Source of the DNA: Lysinibacillus sp. OF-1
GTDB lineage: Bacteria; Bacillota; Bacilli; Bacillales_A; Planococcaceae
Direction of reading: 5' to 3'
DNA: 64,000 nt
Assembly: GCF_028356935.1 (NCBI RefSeq)
Contig: NZ_CP102798.1
Coordinates: 2,294,001 to 2,358,000, forward strand
Part shown: piece after piece, positions 37,096 to 45,713 of the stretch
How the letters are laid out: each line of letters begins with the position of its first letter
Numbering within the stretch: position 1 is the stretch's first letter
Made by a program: the position numbers and the translations under genes
Notes under the pieces: model-generated
What the model was told of the DNA's origin: nothing
Seen by the model: the letters and a program-made list of their open reading frames with translations, nothing else
Databases searched by the model: none

Positions 37096-39177
37096 TTAGT
37101 TCAGTGTGATAGCAAACTCCGAGTTCGGCGCACCAGCAAATACAACCGTTCCATTCTTCGGTAGCTTTACTTTGTTATTGCCGCTTACAACGGTAAAATT
37201 CACGCATACGCCCTTCTCATCATAAACCGCAAACGAACTGTTCGATGACAATTCCACGTTCATTGTTTTCCCAGCTATCGCTTGTGGGATCGTAAACCAT
37301 TTCGCATGTCCTTTTGCTTGCAAAGTTACTTTGGATGACTGCCCTGTATAAAGCGGTTTTACGTTAGTTCCACTTACGTATAAAAATCCGGACATTTCCA
37401 TATATTCATTCCCGCCTTCCGTATAGAAACGAGTCTCTGTCATATCACGGCCATTCATCACTGGGATTTGAAGCTGATGCGCCGACATGTTTGGACCTAT
37501 AATTTTTCTGCCCTCCCAATAGCCCGCTAGGTCTTCCTGACGATTAATTTGTTTGGTAAGCAGCATTGGTACGAGATATTGAGCAGAACTATATTTTTCG
37601 TTCACAAGATAGAACTTCACGCCCTCCCGTTTCTTCCATGCAGCAGCAGTCTCCTTCGATAGTACATTGTCTTCAAGCTTCTCAGCTAAATATTGAGTCA
37701 TCGCAACTTGCCCAAAACCTGGTGCTGTTTGATAGGTGCTCTCTTTTAAATAAGTACGTCCGTTCTTCTCAGTGACAAAGTTGAGCTTGGATGTACCCTC
37801 CTCATTAATAAAGCTTCCGTCCGCAGTATATACATACTTTTCTTCGGGATTAAGGGATAAGAACAGTTTTCCGTTCTTCATAATTTCAAGTTTGAAATGA
37901 CTGAAACTATTCCCGTAAAAGCCTGCTTTCTCTACTAGATCTTGAGGCATCTGAGTCGTTACTGGCTTGCCAAAGGATTTGTTTGGCTTAATATCCTTAA
38001 TTGTGCCCTTCTCTTTAAGTGCAGCAAGCAGTAAGTCAGTCGCCATCAGTTGATTTGTAACACTACTACCGCTGGATGACACCACAGCAGCGGCCATCTT
38101 CTGTTCTGGTAGAACGACCAGTGTCGCATGTTGTAATATTGTGTCACCGCCCTTAGCCAAACCCTTTATCCCATATTCACTAAATGGATATAGTTTCACA
38201 CTATCCCATCCAAGACCATAGTTGAAAATATTATCTCCATCCTCTGGCCACATTCCTTTTTTATATTCCTCTTGCTCCATAGCCTTGACTGCCTTCTCAG
38301 AGAGAATCTCTTTTCCCAGTCCCATAAACAATTGTGAGAACCTTACCATATCTTCTGCTGTCGAAGAAATCCCTCCCGAACCAATCAAATTCACTGATTC
38401 AATAGGAAGTTGCCCTTGATAGGATGGAAAATAAAGTCCAGCCCGTATATCGTCTGCCCATTTATCCTGCGGTGTTTTCGTATTATTAAGCTCTAGGGGC
38501 TCTGTAAAACGTTGATGTAGAAATTCGGTGAAGCTCATACCGCTAACTCTTTCCACCAAAATCTCGGCCAGCGTATAGCCGTCATTACAGTATACTGAGA
38601 ACGCGCCAGGGTCTGCCTTTAAGCTCTGGTTTGACAACTGCTGTAACAAGGTATCATGGACATAGGTATCATTATCTTTAAATAAAATTGCATTACTATA
38701 CACAGTTCCTTGTAAGCCGGAGGAATGGTTCAACAGCATACGCGGTGTAATGCGTTTGTATCGTTCATCCTCCATCTTAAAATCAGGAAGATAGTTAACA
38801 ACAGGAGTATCTAAATCGACTTTTCCTTCATCGACCAATTTCATCATAGCCGCTGCTGTATACACTTTACTGACCGATCCAATTCCATATTGAGTATCTT
38901 TGGTTAGAGACTGTTCCCCTTTTAAATTGTCCTTGCCTTTCTGACCCGACAAAATTAGCTTGCCATTATCAATTAACGCATATTGCACGCTAGCCGTCCC
39001 ATAGGATTCCGTGAGTAACGCAGCCTTCTCTGCTGCAATCTTCTCCAGTTTTTGATTAGCTACAACTTGATTAGCTACAACTGTAGTCTTATTGTTAGAA
39101 AACGCCATTGCCCCTGTTGGCAGGAACATCGTTAGCGCTAATGTAGCAGCTAATACCCCAGATAGTTTACTTTTCAT
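37096..39177 (-). CDS. Secreted serine hydrolase (class C beta-lactamase family) with beta-rich C-terminus
   Basis: A 693-residue exported protein. A signal peptide covers about 1-25. The beta-lactamase/DD-peptidase domain spans about 45-390, with SVSK (near residue 103) and YCNDGYTLAE (near 199-208). The C-terminal 300 residues (about 400-693) are beta-rich and not recognised. It is likely a cell-wall or D-peptide hydrolase acting outside the cell. ATG 39177 has an AGGAGG site on the minus strand. It is unrelated in length and ending to the other serine hydrolase at 21537. Confidence 0.85.
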   Translation of the reverse strand: MKSKLSGVLAATLALTMFLPTGAMAFSNNKTTVVANQVVANQKLEKIAAEKAALLTESYGTASVQYALIDNGKLILSGQKGKDNLKGEQSLTKDTQYGIGSVSKVYTAAAMMKLVDEGKVDLDTPVVNYLPDFKMEDERYKRITPRMLLNHSSGLQGTVYSNAILFKDNDTYVHDTLLQQLSNQSLKADPGAFSVYCNDGYTLAEILVERVSGMSFTEFLHQRFTEPLELNNTKTPQDKWADDIRAGLYFPSYQGQLPIESVNLIGSGGISSTAEDMVRFSQLFMGLGKEILSEKAVKAMEQEEYKKGMWPEDGDNIFNYGLGWDSVKLYPFSEYGIKGLAKGGDTILQHATLVVLPEQKMAAAVVSSSGSSVTNQLMATDLLLAALKEKGTIKDIKPNKSFGKPVTTQMPQDLVEKAGFYGNSFSHFKLEIMKNGKLFLSLNPEEKYVYTADGSFINEEGTSKLNFVTEKNGRTYLKESTYQTAPGFGQVAMTQYLAEKLEDNVLSKETAAAWKKREGVKFYLVNEKYSSAQYLVPMLLTKQINRQEDLAGYWEGRKIIGPNMSAHQLQIPVMNGRDMTETRFYTEGGNEYMEMSGFLYVSGTNVKPLYTGQSSKVTLQAKGHAKWFTIPQAIAGKTMNVELSSNSSFAVYDEKGVCVNFTVVSGNNKVKLPKNGTVVFAGAPNSEFAITLN

Positions 39178-39751
39178 AACAGAATTTCCTCCTTAGATAA
39201 GCAATTGATTTCATCGCTTACGGTTATTTGGACCAAAGAGTTCTCTTTGTTGTCCTTATTAGCAGTATACTTCAATAAAACCAAATTTAGGAAAAATAAA
39301 GTAAACAAAAGGGAAAATTTATAGCAACTGCCTTTCATTTATTAAAGGATGAATAACTGTATTATAGTTAATTTACCAGTACATAACATTTCAGACGTTA
39401 GTCTGAAGACAAGTAATGAGATAAATTGTATATTTTATTTATACTTTTTAACTATAAAAGTATTAGGAAAAATCCTAGACAACCATTACGTATAGATAAA
39501 AAATACTACTAAAACGTTCAAGTACATTTATTTGTACAAAACTATACGTAATGCGTTTGTTCTATTGGCATCAGAAAAATTATCAATCTGTATAAATTAA
39601 AGTCCAATGATTTTCTCATGTCGTTTTAGCTTTATGCAAATATTCAGACCGTTGACTAAATTTATCTGTCAATCATTGATGTTTCTAAATTGGGGCATTG
39701 TATTAAACATTTATTAATGAAGGGATATAAAAGTGTGTCGAGGTGATTTCT
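39178..39751. other. Non-coding gap with palindromes
   Basis: No gene. It holds a TTCAGAC/GTCTGAA hairpin (39390-39407) and a 12-bp perfect inverted repeat (39484-39495 with 39542-39553), whose 46-base interior contains another GTACA/TGTAC pair. The two divergent promoters for the serine hydrolase and ywhD must lie here, but I cannot pick clear boxes. Confidence 0.5.
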
Positions 39752-40273
39752 ATGAAAAAGAAAATGCATTTTACAATTTTAAGTAACGATTCAACAGACG
39801 GAGATGGCGGTTACGGAGTAGGAACCCTTGATTTAAATAATGTAACGTCGATTATTATAGATTGTGAAAAAGAACAGGTGTTTATAGATTTAGAAGCCTT
39901 ACATGGACGAAGTATAATCGAGAAAAAAGTTCGTTTTTCCTCTGATTTAGCTCATGCTAGTGACGATTATTATCGTTATTGGATAGTTTGGGTAGCTATT
40001 CAAATTTCTCAAAATGGTCCTTATTATGCGGGATGTACTGCAAGTGAAGTACGGGTATCAAAAGAAGTACGACGTATTAAACTTGGCTATAAATCTTTGC
40101 CAGAACAAGTAAATTATTTAGATAAGGCACTTAAAGGGAAAGTTCTCTTGAAACATGTAGATAGTAATTCAAAAAAACTACTTTATCAGTTTTTATCTGA
40201 ATTTAATGAAGACTATTGGAAATACTCACCTGAAGAATTAAAACAACAATTGTCTGGATGGGAGGATTTATAA
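39752..40273 (+). CDS. ywhD: YwhD-family protein
   Basis: A 173-residue soluble protein matching YwhD of B. subtilis. It has FTILSNDSTDGDGGYGVGTL at the start, a central WIVWVAIQISQNGPYYAGCTA block, and KLGYKSLPEQVNYLDKALKG. Function unknown. ATG 39752 is chosen over GTG 39743 by the AGGTGAT site. Its stop (TAATG) overlaps the ferredoxin start by one base, so the two are co-translated. Confidence 0.85.
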   Translation: MKKKMHFTILSNDSTDGDGGYGVGTLDLNNVTSIIIDCEKEQVFIDLEALHGRSIIEKKVRFSSDLAHASDDYYRYWIVWVAIQISQNGPYYAGCTASEVRVSKEVRRIKLGYKSLPEQVNYLDKALKGKVLLKHVDSNSKKLLYQFLSEFNEDYWKYSPEELKQQLSGWEDL

Positions 40274-40509
40274 TGGCATTTGTAATTACAGAATTATGTA
40301 GAGATGAAAAAGCGGCTGTCTGTTTGGATGTCTGTCCAGTAAATTGCATTGTTATGACAGATACCCAATATGTAATTAATCCTGATATTTGTATTGATTG
40401 TGGAGCTTGTGAATTAGTTTGTCCAGTAGAAGCTATTTTTTTTGAAGATGAATTGCCTGCTGAATATGATTCAGCAACCCTGCTAGCTCTCAATCATTTT
40501 CGAAACTAA
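40273..40509 (+). CDS. Bacterial-type ferredoxin
   Basis: A 78-residue ferredoxin. CLDVCPVNC supplies the first cysteine group and CIDCGACELVCPVEAI the second, so it can hold two Fe-S clusters (7Fe or 8Fe type). It carries electrons in the cytoplasm. ATG 40273 follows GGGAGGA and overlaps the ywhD stop. The pairing with ywhD is tight, hinting at a shared redox role. Confidence 0.92.
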   Translation: MAFVITELCRDEKAAVCLDVCPVNCIVMTDTQYVINPDICIDCGACELVCPVEAIFFEDELPAEYDSATLLALNHFRN

Positions 40510-40760
40510 AATGGATTAGGATTTTATACTTCATATCATAATAGTGCCGTTTGCCCAAAACACCCTCCAGATTTTTTCCCCTTTACAATATTATGCTAAG
40601 CAATTTCCTATCTAAAAAAGGTCGAATTCCTAGACAATAAGAAATCGACTTTTTTATATGGCTATTTACAATACCTGCAAACTAATTGTGGTTCGCTTAT
40701 TAGGTACAACAATAAGGAAAAATATTAAAAAATGCTGGTTTCCTTTTACCCATCTTAACG

Positions 40761-41579
40761 CTAGGGTTCAAAACCCTTCTGGCTAATGAAAAGTTCTTCT
40801 TCCGAAAAATACTGCCTCATTCGTTTATAAACCATTTGATAGACGGATGGATGATACCATTCTTCCATTTCCAGTTTTCTATATAACGCCTGTAAGTCCA
40901 TCTTGTGTGTGCGTTTACCACCGCGTCCGTCCCCCATAAAATAATCGTCAATACATACTCGGTTAACCAAGGGACGCAATATTTCTGCAAATCGCTCAGT
41001 ACTTGGTAGTAAGGGTGCGATGGCAACCTGTGCAGGAATACCAAATTCAGCAAGCTGTTGGAGTGTTTTAAGCCTTGCTGAAATAGGTGGAGCATAGGGC
41101 GTAAAATGCTTGCGAATATCTTCCCTATCCGTCTCTATGGTCATACTTACCCGTACTTTATCTTTTAAAAGTTGCAGTAAATCGATATCTCGACTTACAA
41201 GTGGGCTTCTAGTCTGTACTAATAGGAAGTCAGGGGGATCTTCTACCATAACTTCAAGTAAAGATCGCGTCACTTTTTCCTTATGCTCTATTGGTTGATA
41301 CGGATCTGTACTTGATGACATAAAAATGGTTACATTCCCTTTTGCTTTGGCCCGATGGAGTTCCTTTTGTAATACATGCGCAGCTCCGTTTTTAACATCG
41401 ACCCAATGCCCCCACTCACCTTCCCTGAAAAGAGATACAGGCATTTCGCGAACATAACAATAGGAACAGCCAAATGAACAGCCTGTATAGGGATTTAGTG
41501 AATGCGTATAGCCAGACAGAAAGCCAGTTCCTTTATTTAGAATGGTTTTCGGATTTTTATAGAATATTTCATGTTTCAT
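40761..41579 (-). CDS. Radical SAM protein, SplB-like
   Basis: A 272-residue radical SAM enzyme. The cluster motif CSFGCSYCYV is near residue 32, matching the CxxxCxxC type, with LNPYTGC just before. It belongs to the SPL-like/Rv2578c group related to spore photoproduct lyase, which reverses DNA damage in some members. ATG 41579 fits a GGGGG stretch; ATG 41591 is also possible. It lies 29 bases after ogt on the same strand, in the alkylation-repair operon. A worn copy of its 3' end lies at 45461-45552. Substrate unknown; DNA is an inference from context. Confidence 0.85.
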   Translation of the reverse strand: MKHEIFYKNPKTILNKGTGFLSGYTHSLNPYTGCSFGCSYCYVREMPVSLFREGEWGHWVDVKNGAAHVLQKELHRAKAKGNVTIFMSSSTDPYQPIEHKEKVTRSLLEVMVEDPPDFLLVQTRSPLVSRDIDLLQLLKDKVRVSMTIETDREDIRKHFTPYAPPISARLKTLQQLAEFGIPAQVAIAPLLPSTERFAEILRPLVNRVCIDDYFMGDGRGGKRTHKMDLQALYRKLEMEEWYHPSVYQMVYKRMRQYFSEEELFISQKGFEP

Positions 41580-41608
41580 AATGGCCCCCATTCATTGTAC
41601 AGCAATAA

Positions 41609-42142
41609 TTATTCATTATTTGATGAAGCTCGCTTTTCAAGATCCAGGAGCAATGTCTTCATTTCTAATCCACCCCGATAGCCAGTTAAAAAGCCATTCT
41701 TCCCTGTTACGCGATGGCACGGTACCGTAAGTAATACTGGATTAGCCCCAATAGCCGCTCCTACAGCACGAACAGCAGCTGGTTTATTTATAGCATTGGC
41801 AATATCGGAATAGGATTTCGTCTGCCCATAAGGAATTTCACAAAGTGCATCCCAGACGGCTTGCTGAAATGGCGTACCTACGTACTCAAATGGAACAGTA
41901 AAGGTTTTCCGTTTTCCTTCTAGATACTGAGTAATTTCAACAACATAAGGTGCAAGCATTTCATCATTTTCCACAAGAGTACTTCCTGGAAAGCGTTTTT
42001 TTGCCCATTCGACTAATTCCTCGAATGGTTTGTTCTGTGAACCTACAAAGACAAGCCCCTTTGAAGTTGACGCAATATATAATTGCCAATCCTTAAACTT
42101 TAGTAAAGACCAATATAGACTTGAATTATTCTTTGTTTCCAT
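41609..42142 (-). CDS. ogt: Methylated-DNA-protein cysteine methyltransferase
   Basis: A 177-residue suicide enzyme that takes the methyl group from O6-methylguanine. The acceptor site PCHRVTGKNG is near residues 140-149, preceded by the DNA-binding helix (AAVRAVGAAIGANP). ATG 42142 has a GGAGGAG site and overlaps the end of adaA by 17 bases, as in the adaAB operon of B. subtilis. Confidence 0.95.
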   Translation of the reverse strand: METKNNSSLYWSLLKFKDWQLYIASTSKGLVFVGSQNKPFEELVEWAKKRFPGSTLVENDEMLAPYVVEITQYLEGKRKTFTVPFEYVGTPFQQAVWDALCEIPYGQTKSYSDIANAINKPAAVRAVGAAIGANPVLLTVPCHRVTGKNGFLTGYRGGLEMKTLLLDLEKRASSNNE

Positions 42143-42764
42143 TGTACTTCTCCTCCACTTTACTCATTTGACGAAATTGTGCTGGCGTCTGTCCCGTTTT
42201 CTTTTTAAATAAAGTAATAAAATAAGGCGTATTAGCCATCCCCACACATAAAGCAATATCTCCAATCGCTTTATTTGACTGAATCAAATACTTTTTAGCT
42301 ACGTGTACTCTAACTTCCTGTATATATTCAACTGGCGTCATGCCTTTGATCTTTTTAAATGTTCGATGCATATGATACGGACTTCCATGACAAATATTTG
42401 CTAACGATTCTAGCGTTAATTTTTCTGTGAAATTTTTATCAATGTATTCCGTAATTACATCCACCCACTCGCTATCAGGCAGATTTTCATTAGTGGGCTT
42501 GCAACGTTTACAAGGGCGAAAATTTGCTTGGAGGGCTTGTTCTGCGTTTGAAAAAATGCATACATTTTCTTTTTTCGGAACGCGAGATTTACAGGATGGT
42601 TTACAAAATATCCCTGTCGACCTTACAGCGTAGAAAAATTGGTTATTGTACGCTGCATCATTATTTATAATGGCTTGCCACTTTTCCTCTGTTATCATTT
42701 CTACTTCATTTATCATTCTAGGATGATGGCTCTCTCGATGTCCGTTATCGATACTATCCGACAT
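42126..42764 (-). CDS. adaA: Ada-type methyl sensor and AraC regulator
   Basis: A 212-residue two-domain protein. The N-terminal zinc domain has FCKPSCKSR (the Cys that takes methyl from phosphotriesters is in this set) and CKRC; the C-terminal AraC domain has two helix-turn-helix units (IGDIALCVGMANTPYFITLF is the second). Methylation turns it into an activator of its own operon. ATG 42764 follows GGAGAGGTGAG. It lacks the O6-methyltransferase domain of E. coli Ada, which here is the separate ogt. Confidence 0.95.
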   Translation of the reverse strand: MSDSIDNGHRESHHPRMINEVEMITEEKWQAIINNDAAYNNQFFYAVRSTGIFCKPSCKSRVPKKENVCIFSNAEQALQANFRPCKRCKPTNENLPDSEWVDVITEYIDKNFTEKLTLESLANICHGSPYHMHRTFKKIKGMTPVEYIQEVRVHVAKKYLIQSNKAIGDIALCVGMANTPYFITLFKKKTGQTPAQFRQMSKVEEKYNGNKE

Positions 42765-42852
42765 TTATCTCACCTCTCCTTACAATATACTCTCTATAAA
42801 TTCAGAATGGACAATTCTAGGAATAGAATAGCAAGATATTGAAGTTTAATTT

Positions 42853-43566
42853 TTACTTAGAATCGTGAAAAATGATTCCAAGTCCGTAGCGTTCTCCAGC
42901 AGTAACTGTGCTTACTCCGTGACGAACCCTATTTTTGTAATATCCTTTTTTACCTAAAACAGGTCGATGGTGAGTAGGAAAGATTAGCGCACTGCCTTGC
43001 TCTAAAGTAATGACATGCCCTCTACTCTGAGCACGCGGAATTTGTTCCACTAATAGAGATTCACCACCACAAAAGTCTTGATCTCGTTGATTTAATAAAA
43101 ATACTACTTGAAACGGGAAAAATATATCACCATATAAATCTTGATGTAAACAATTAAATCCGCCTGTTTCATACTTTAATAGTAAAGGTGTTGGTCTCGT
43201 TTGATTATACTCTTCACAGGTGTTCAAAAAATCTTGAAGTTGTTCTGGATACTGTTCTGTCTTCTTTAAATAGCTCAGCCACCGATTAGCTGTTTTTGCT
43301 AATGCCAAATAAAAAGCCTCTCTTAAATGTTGGATGATGTCAGGTAATGGATAAGAAAAATATTTGTACTCCCCATTCCCAAAGCGATATCTCGTCATAT
43401 TGATTGTCGTTCTGTATGACTCTTCCACACCATACATGTCTATGAAGAATTCACACTCCTCCTTTGTTAAAATCACAGGAAGCTTTGCAAATCCTTGCTC
43501 ATCTAATTCATGTTGAATGGTCTCCCAATCTAAGCTCTCAACACGTGTTTTTATATGTTGGACCAT
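42853..43566 (-). CDS. 2OG-Fe(II) oxygenase of the Ada locus
   Basis: A 237-residue dioxygenase with the iron ligands HQD (in LHQDLYGD) and a distal His with the 2-oxoglutarate Arg (RVRHGVSTVTAGERYGLGI). ATG 43566 is chosen by a strong AAAGGAGGG site; an open frame extends upstream but lacks one. It differs from AlkB in sequence but is the same enzyme class and is the upstream neighbour of adaA on the same strand. A role in alkylation repair is inferred from context. A fragment of its gene also lies near 45560-45584. Confidence 0.87.
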   Translation of the reverse strand: MVQHIKTRVESLDWETIQHELDEQGFAKLPVILTKEECEFFIDMYGVEESYRTTINMTRYRFGNGEYKYFSYPLPDIIQHLREAFYLALAKTANRWLSYLKKTEQYPEQLQDFLNTCEEYNQTRPTPLLLKYETGGFNCLHQDLYGDIFFPFQVVFLLNQRDQDFCGGESLLVEQIPRAQSRGHVITLEQGSALIFPTHHRPVLGKKGYYKNRVRHGVSTVTAGERYGLGIIFHDSK

Positions 43567-43674
43567 TTTTATACCCTCCTTTACATTCCTGATAACTAAC
43601 ACTATAACCTCATAAATAGAAAAAAATAAGGAGTTGAGAATGTAAGAGCAAGATAACAAAATCAGTAAAGGCTA

Positions 43675-43806
43675 TGATGTGATTGTTATTACATTACCTA
43701 CAATTTTCGATATGATTGCAAACCTAGGCGATCTAACAAGGGGGGAAATTTGGACCTTAGTATAGGTAAGCGTAATAAATAATAAAACATCACTGAATCT
43801 CTTCTT
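43675..43806 (+). pseudogene. 5' remnant of an alkA copy
   Basis: The DNA matches the intact alkA start region: IVITLPTIFDM-A-NLG-LTRG can be read from 43682. After an internal deletion, similarity resumes as CCTTAGTA-and-AATAATAAA sequence to about 43806. The ribosome site and start codon are lost. The 75 bases before it also match those upstream of intact alkA (45600-45670). It marks the alkA of one copy of a duplicated repair locus. Confidence 0.8.
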
Positions 43807-43939
43807 TAAAAAATACGGAAAAGCATAGATATCTTTATGCACTTTTCTTCAATAAGCAAGAGATGTATTGACAGTATTTTCTATTATATATATATATTTA
43901 GGTTGAATAGATTAATCATCAAAAAATGGAGGGATTTTT

Positions 43940-44605
43940 TTGAGAAAAACATTGATTTATTTTCTAGGATTCGTTTTGTTTTTATCTTTCTTTGGTTCTG
44001 AAGTAAAAGCTACGGAAAGGGTTGATAGTAAAACATTAGAGATAATAGATGGAACAACACTTAACTCAAAGGAATTGGAAGACCTACTTAACTCAAATAA
44101 AGAGTTTACTGTTGAATTATCAGACCAACAGGTAGCTGAGCAATATGCAAAAATAAAAAGCGTTACAATTCAAGAAGCTTACTCTAAATTAGCTGAATAT
44201 AACAAACTTGATACCTTTTCTCCCAAGGCAGAGTCCTGTTCATGGTTTGGAACAAATACGGAAATCCCGATTTTCGGAAAAACTTACAGACCCCTCTTAC
44301 AAGTATATGTACAGATATGTAGCTCAGGCGGCACACCAAAATATATTAATACAAACCAAGCACCGCTTTTACAAGAATTTGTAGCTAATCCAATCTCTTT
44401 TTCAGGCACAATCAAAGTGGAACTTCATAATGGACATTTCTTATTCCTAATCAATGGAAATTTTTATAATTCAACTTCAACCACTCATACTGGTACAATA
44501 GGAGTTGGAAACATTTTCACTGCATCCTACTCTGTTGCTTCTTCAAGTAGTTTTTATGCATCATTAACAACAGGTCTAACAAAACGTGATGTTTTAGGTT
44601 ATTAA
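43940..44605 (+). CDS. Secreted protein of unknown function
   Basis: A 221-residue protein starting at TTG 43940, with GGAGGG upstream. It has a signal peptide (to VKA near residue 28), a helical acidic region (residues 33-90), then a beta-rich, Ser/Thr-rich C-terminal half with two cysteines (SCSWFG and IQICSSGG) that may pair. I do not recognise it. It sits between the two copies of the repair locus with a lipoprotein gene, and both seem out of place there. Confidence 0.7.
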   Translation: MRKTLIYFLGFVLFLSFFGSEVKATERVDSKTLEIIDGTTLNSKELEDLLNSNKEFTVELSDQQVAEQYAKIKSVTIQEAYSKLAEYNKLDTFSPKAESCSWFGTNTEIPIFGKTYRPLLQVYVQICSSGGTPKYINTNQAPLLQEFVANPISFSGTIKVELHNGHFLFLINGNFYNSTSTTHTGTIGVGNIFTASYSVASSSSFYASLTTGLTKRDVLGY

Positions 44606-44636
44606 CCCATTTTTTTCCATTATAGGAGGCTGGTCC

Positions 44637-45170
44637 ATGAAAAAAATACTTTCTATTATTATGCTAGCTACTCTTTTGATAATAGTCGGCTGTGATACTA
44701 ACATATCAAATAACCAAATGTATAATGGGAATGATTTAAAAGTCGGGATTATCGGTCCATTTCCTGATTTTAGTGAGGAAAAAGTTGTCTTTGAAAAAAT
44801 AACTTTTGATGATTTGAAAGGAAACACACAAAAAGTTTCAGACGACTTAGACGCTGTAATTATAACTAAAGAATTTCTTTCAGAAGCAGATGATGACCAA
44901 TACGTTACTGTTTATAATGAATTAGAAATTCCGACGTTCTTTATGCAATCAACTAAGGCTCACATTCCTTTTGTCAATGAGGGAGTGGATTATGATACAT
45001 TTATTGACATCCAACCCTTGAGTTATGCAACTGGTTATTTAAATACCTCAACTGATAAAGAAATCAAGTATGAAACTTGGAGGTATGAGCTTATCGATCA
45101 TAAAGAGAACAATTCAAACATACAAGAGTTGTATTCAAGAATTTTTAAAACGATTGATTCACTTAAATAG
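44637..45170 (+). CDS. Lipoprotein of unknown function
   Basis: A 177-residue lipoprotein with lipobox IVGC near residue 19. The mature domain (LKVGIIGPFPDF, LDAVIITKEFLSEADD, IPTFFMQSTKAHIPFV) looks like a Rossmann-type alpha/beta fold. ATG 44637 follows AGGAGG. It lies 31 bases after the secreted protein, so the two form an operon that may encode a surface pair. Confidence 0.75.
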   Translation: MKKILSIIMLATLLIIVGCDTNISNNQMYNGNDLKVGIIGPFPDFSEEKVVFEKITFDDLKGNTQKVSDDLDAVIITKEFLSEADDDQYVTVYNELEIPTFFMQSTKAHIPFVNEGVDYDTFIDIQPLSYATGYLNTSTDKEIKYETWRYELIDHKENNSNIQELYSRIFKTIDSLK

Positions 45171-45299
45171 AAAATGTATTCAAAATCATGGTGACATCCA
45201 ATATCTGCATTCTATATAAATATACGATGCATATAAAGAATTGGTCTTATAATATCCATGTCTAGGATACAATAAAAAGAGATTAAGGAACCTGAAGCT

Positions 45300-45420
45300 G
45301 GTTGGTGCTGCGCCCCGATTGTTAGACACATACTAACAATTGGAGGTGCTGTTTTTCTATGGGAAAATTTAAGCAGCAAAGAAAGAGAAATCGAGAAGTC
45401 AACAAATGTAGATCATAAAC
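45300..45420 (+). mobile_element. Probable insertion-sequence end fragment
   Basis: ATTGTTAG/CTAACAAT (45319-45341) lies in a larger imperfect palindrome (GCGCCCC versus GGAGGTGC), followed by a strong ribosome site and a 19-codon open frame (MGKFKQQRKRNREVNKCRS). The layout is like the left end and first codons of an IS element whose body is gone. It lies at the inner edge of the second copy of the repair locus. Confidence 0.4.
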
Positions 45421-45460
45421 CCCTTTATTCATAATTTTTTACTTTCAACATGAATATCCA

Positions 45461-45670
45461 CGCTAGGGTTCGTAACTTTTTTCGCTATTGAAAAGTTCAT
45501 CTTCCGAAAAATACTGTCACATTCGTTTATAAACCATTTGATAGATGGTTGGTACCTTTCCCCATATCGATATCTCGTCATATTAACACTATAACCTGAT
45601 AAATAAATAGAAAAAAATAAGGAGTTGAGAATATAAGAGCAAGATAACAAAATTAGTAAGGGCTATGATG
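45461..45670 (-). pseudogene. Scar of a second radical SAM-to-2OG oxygenase block
   Basis: In order, this stretch matches the 3' end of the radical SAM gene (45461-45552 versus about 40760-40850), a short inner piece of the 2OG oxygenase gene (about 45560-45584 versus 43374-43402), and the spacer upstream of that gene (45584-45670 versus about 43598-43682). The ogt and adaA genes and most of the two others are deleted. It lies directly before intact alkA. Confidence 0.85.
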
Positions 45671-45713
45671 TGATAAAGTAAAATTACTCTTAATAGGACG
45701 AGGAGAATGAAAA

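Noticed and set aside
43567-43659. A longer 268-residue form of the 2OG oxygenase.
   Set aside because: The extra N-terminal codons lie in the duplicated spacer, and the strong AAAGGAGGG site fixes the start at 43566.
44594-44827. A minus-strand frame beside the lipoprotein gene.
   Set aside because: It overlaps the lipoprotein start region, which has a proper ribosome site and lipobox.
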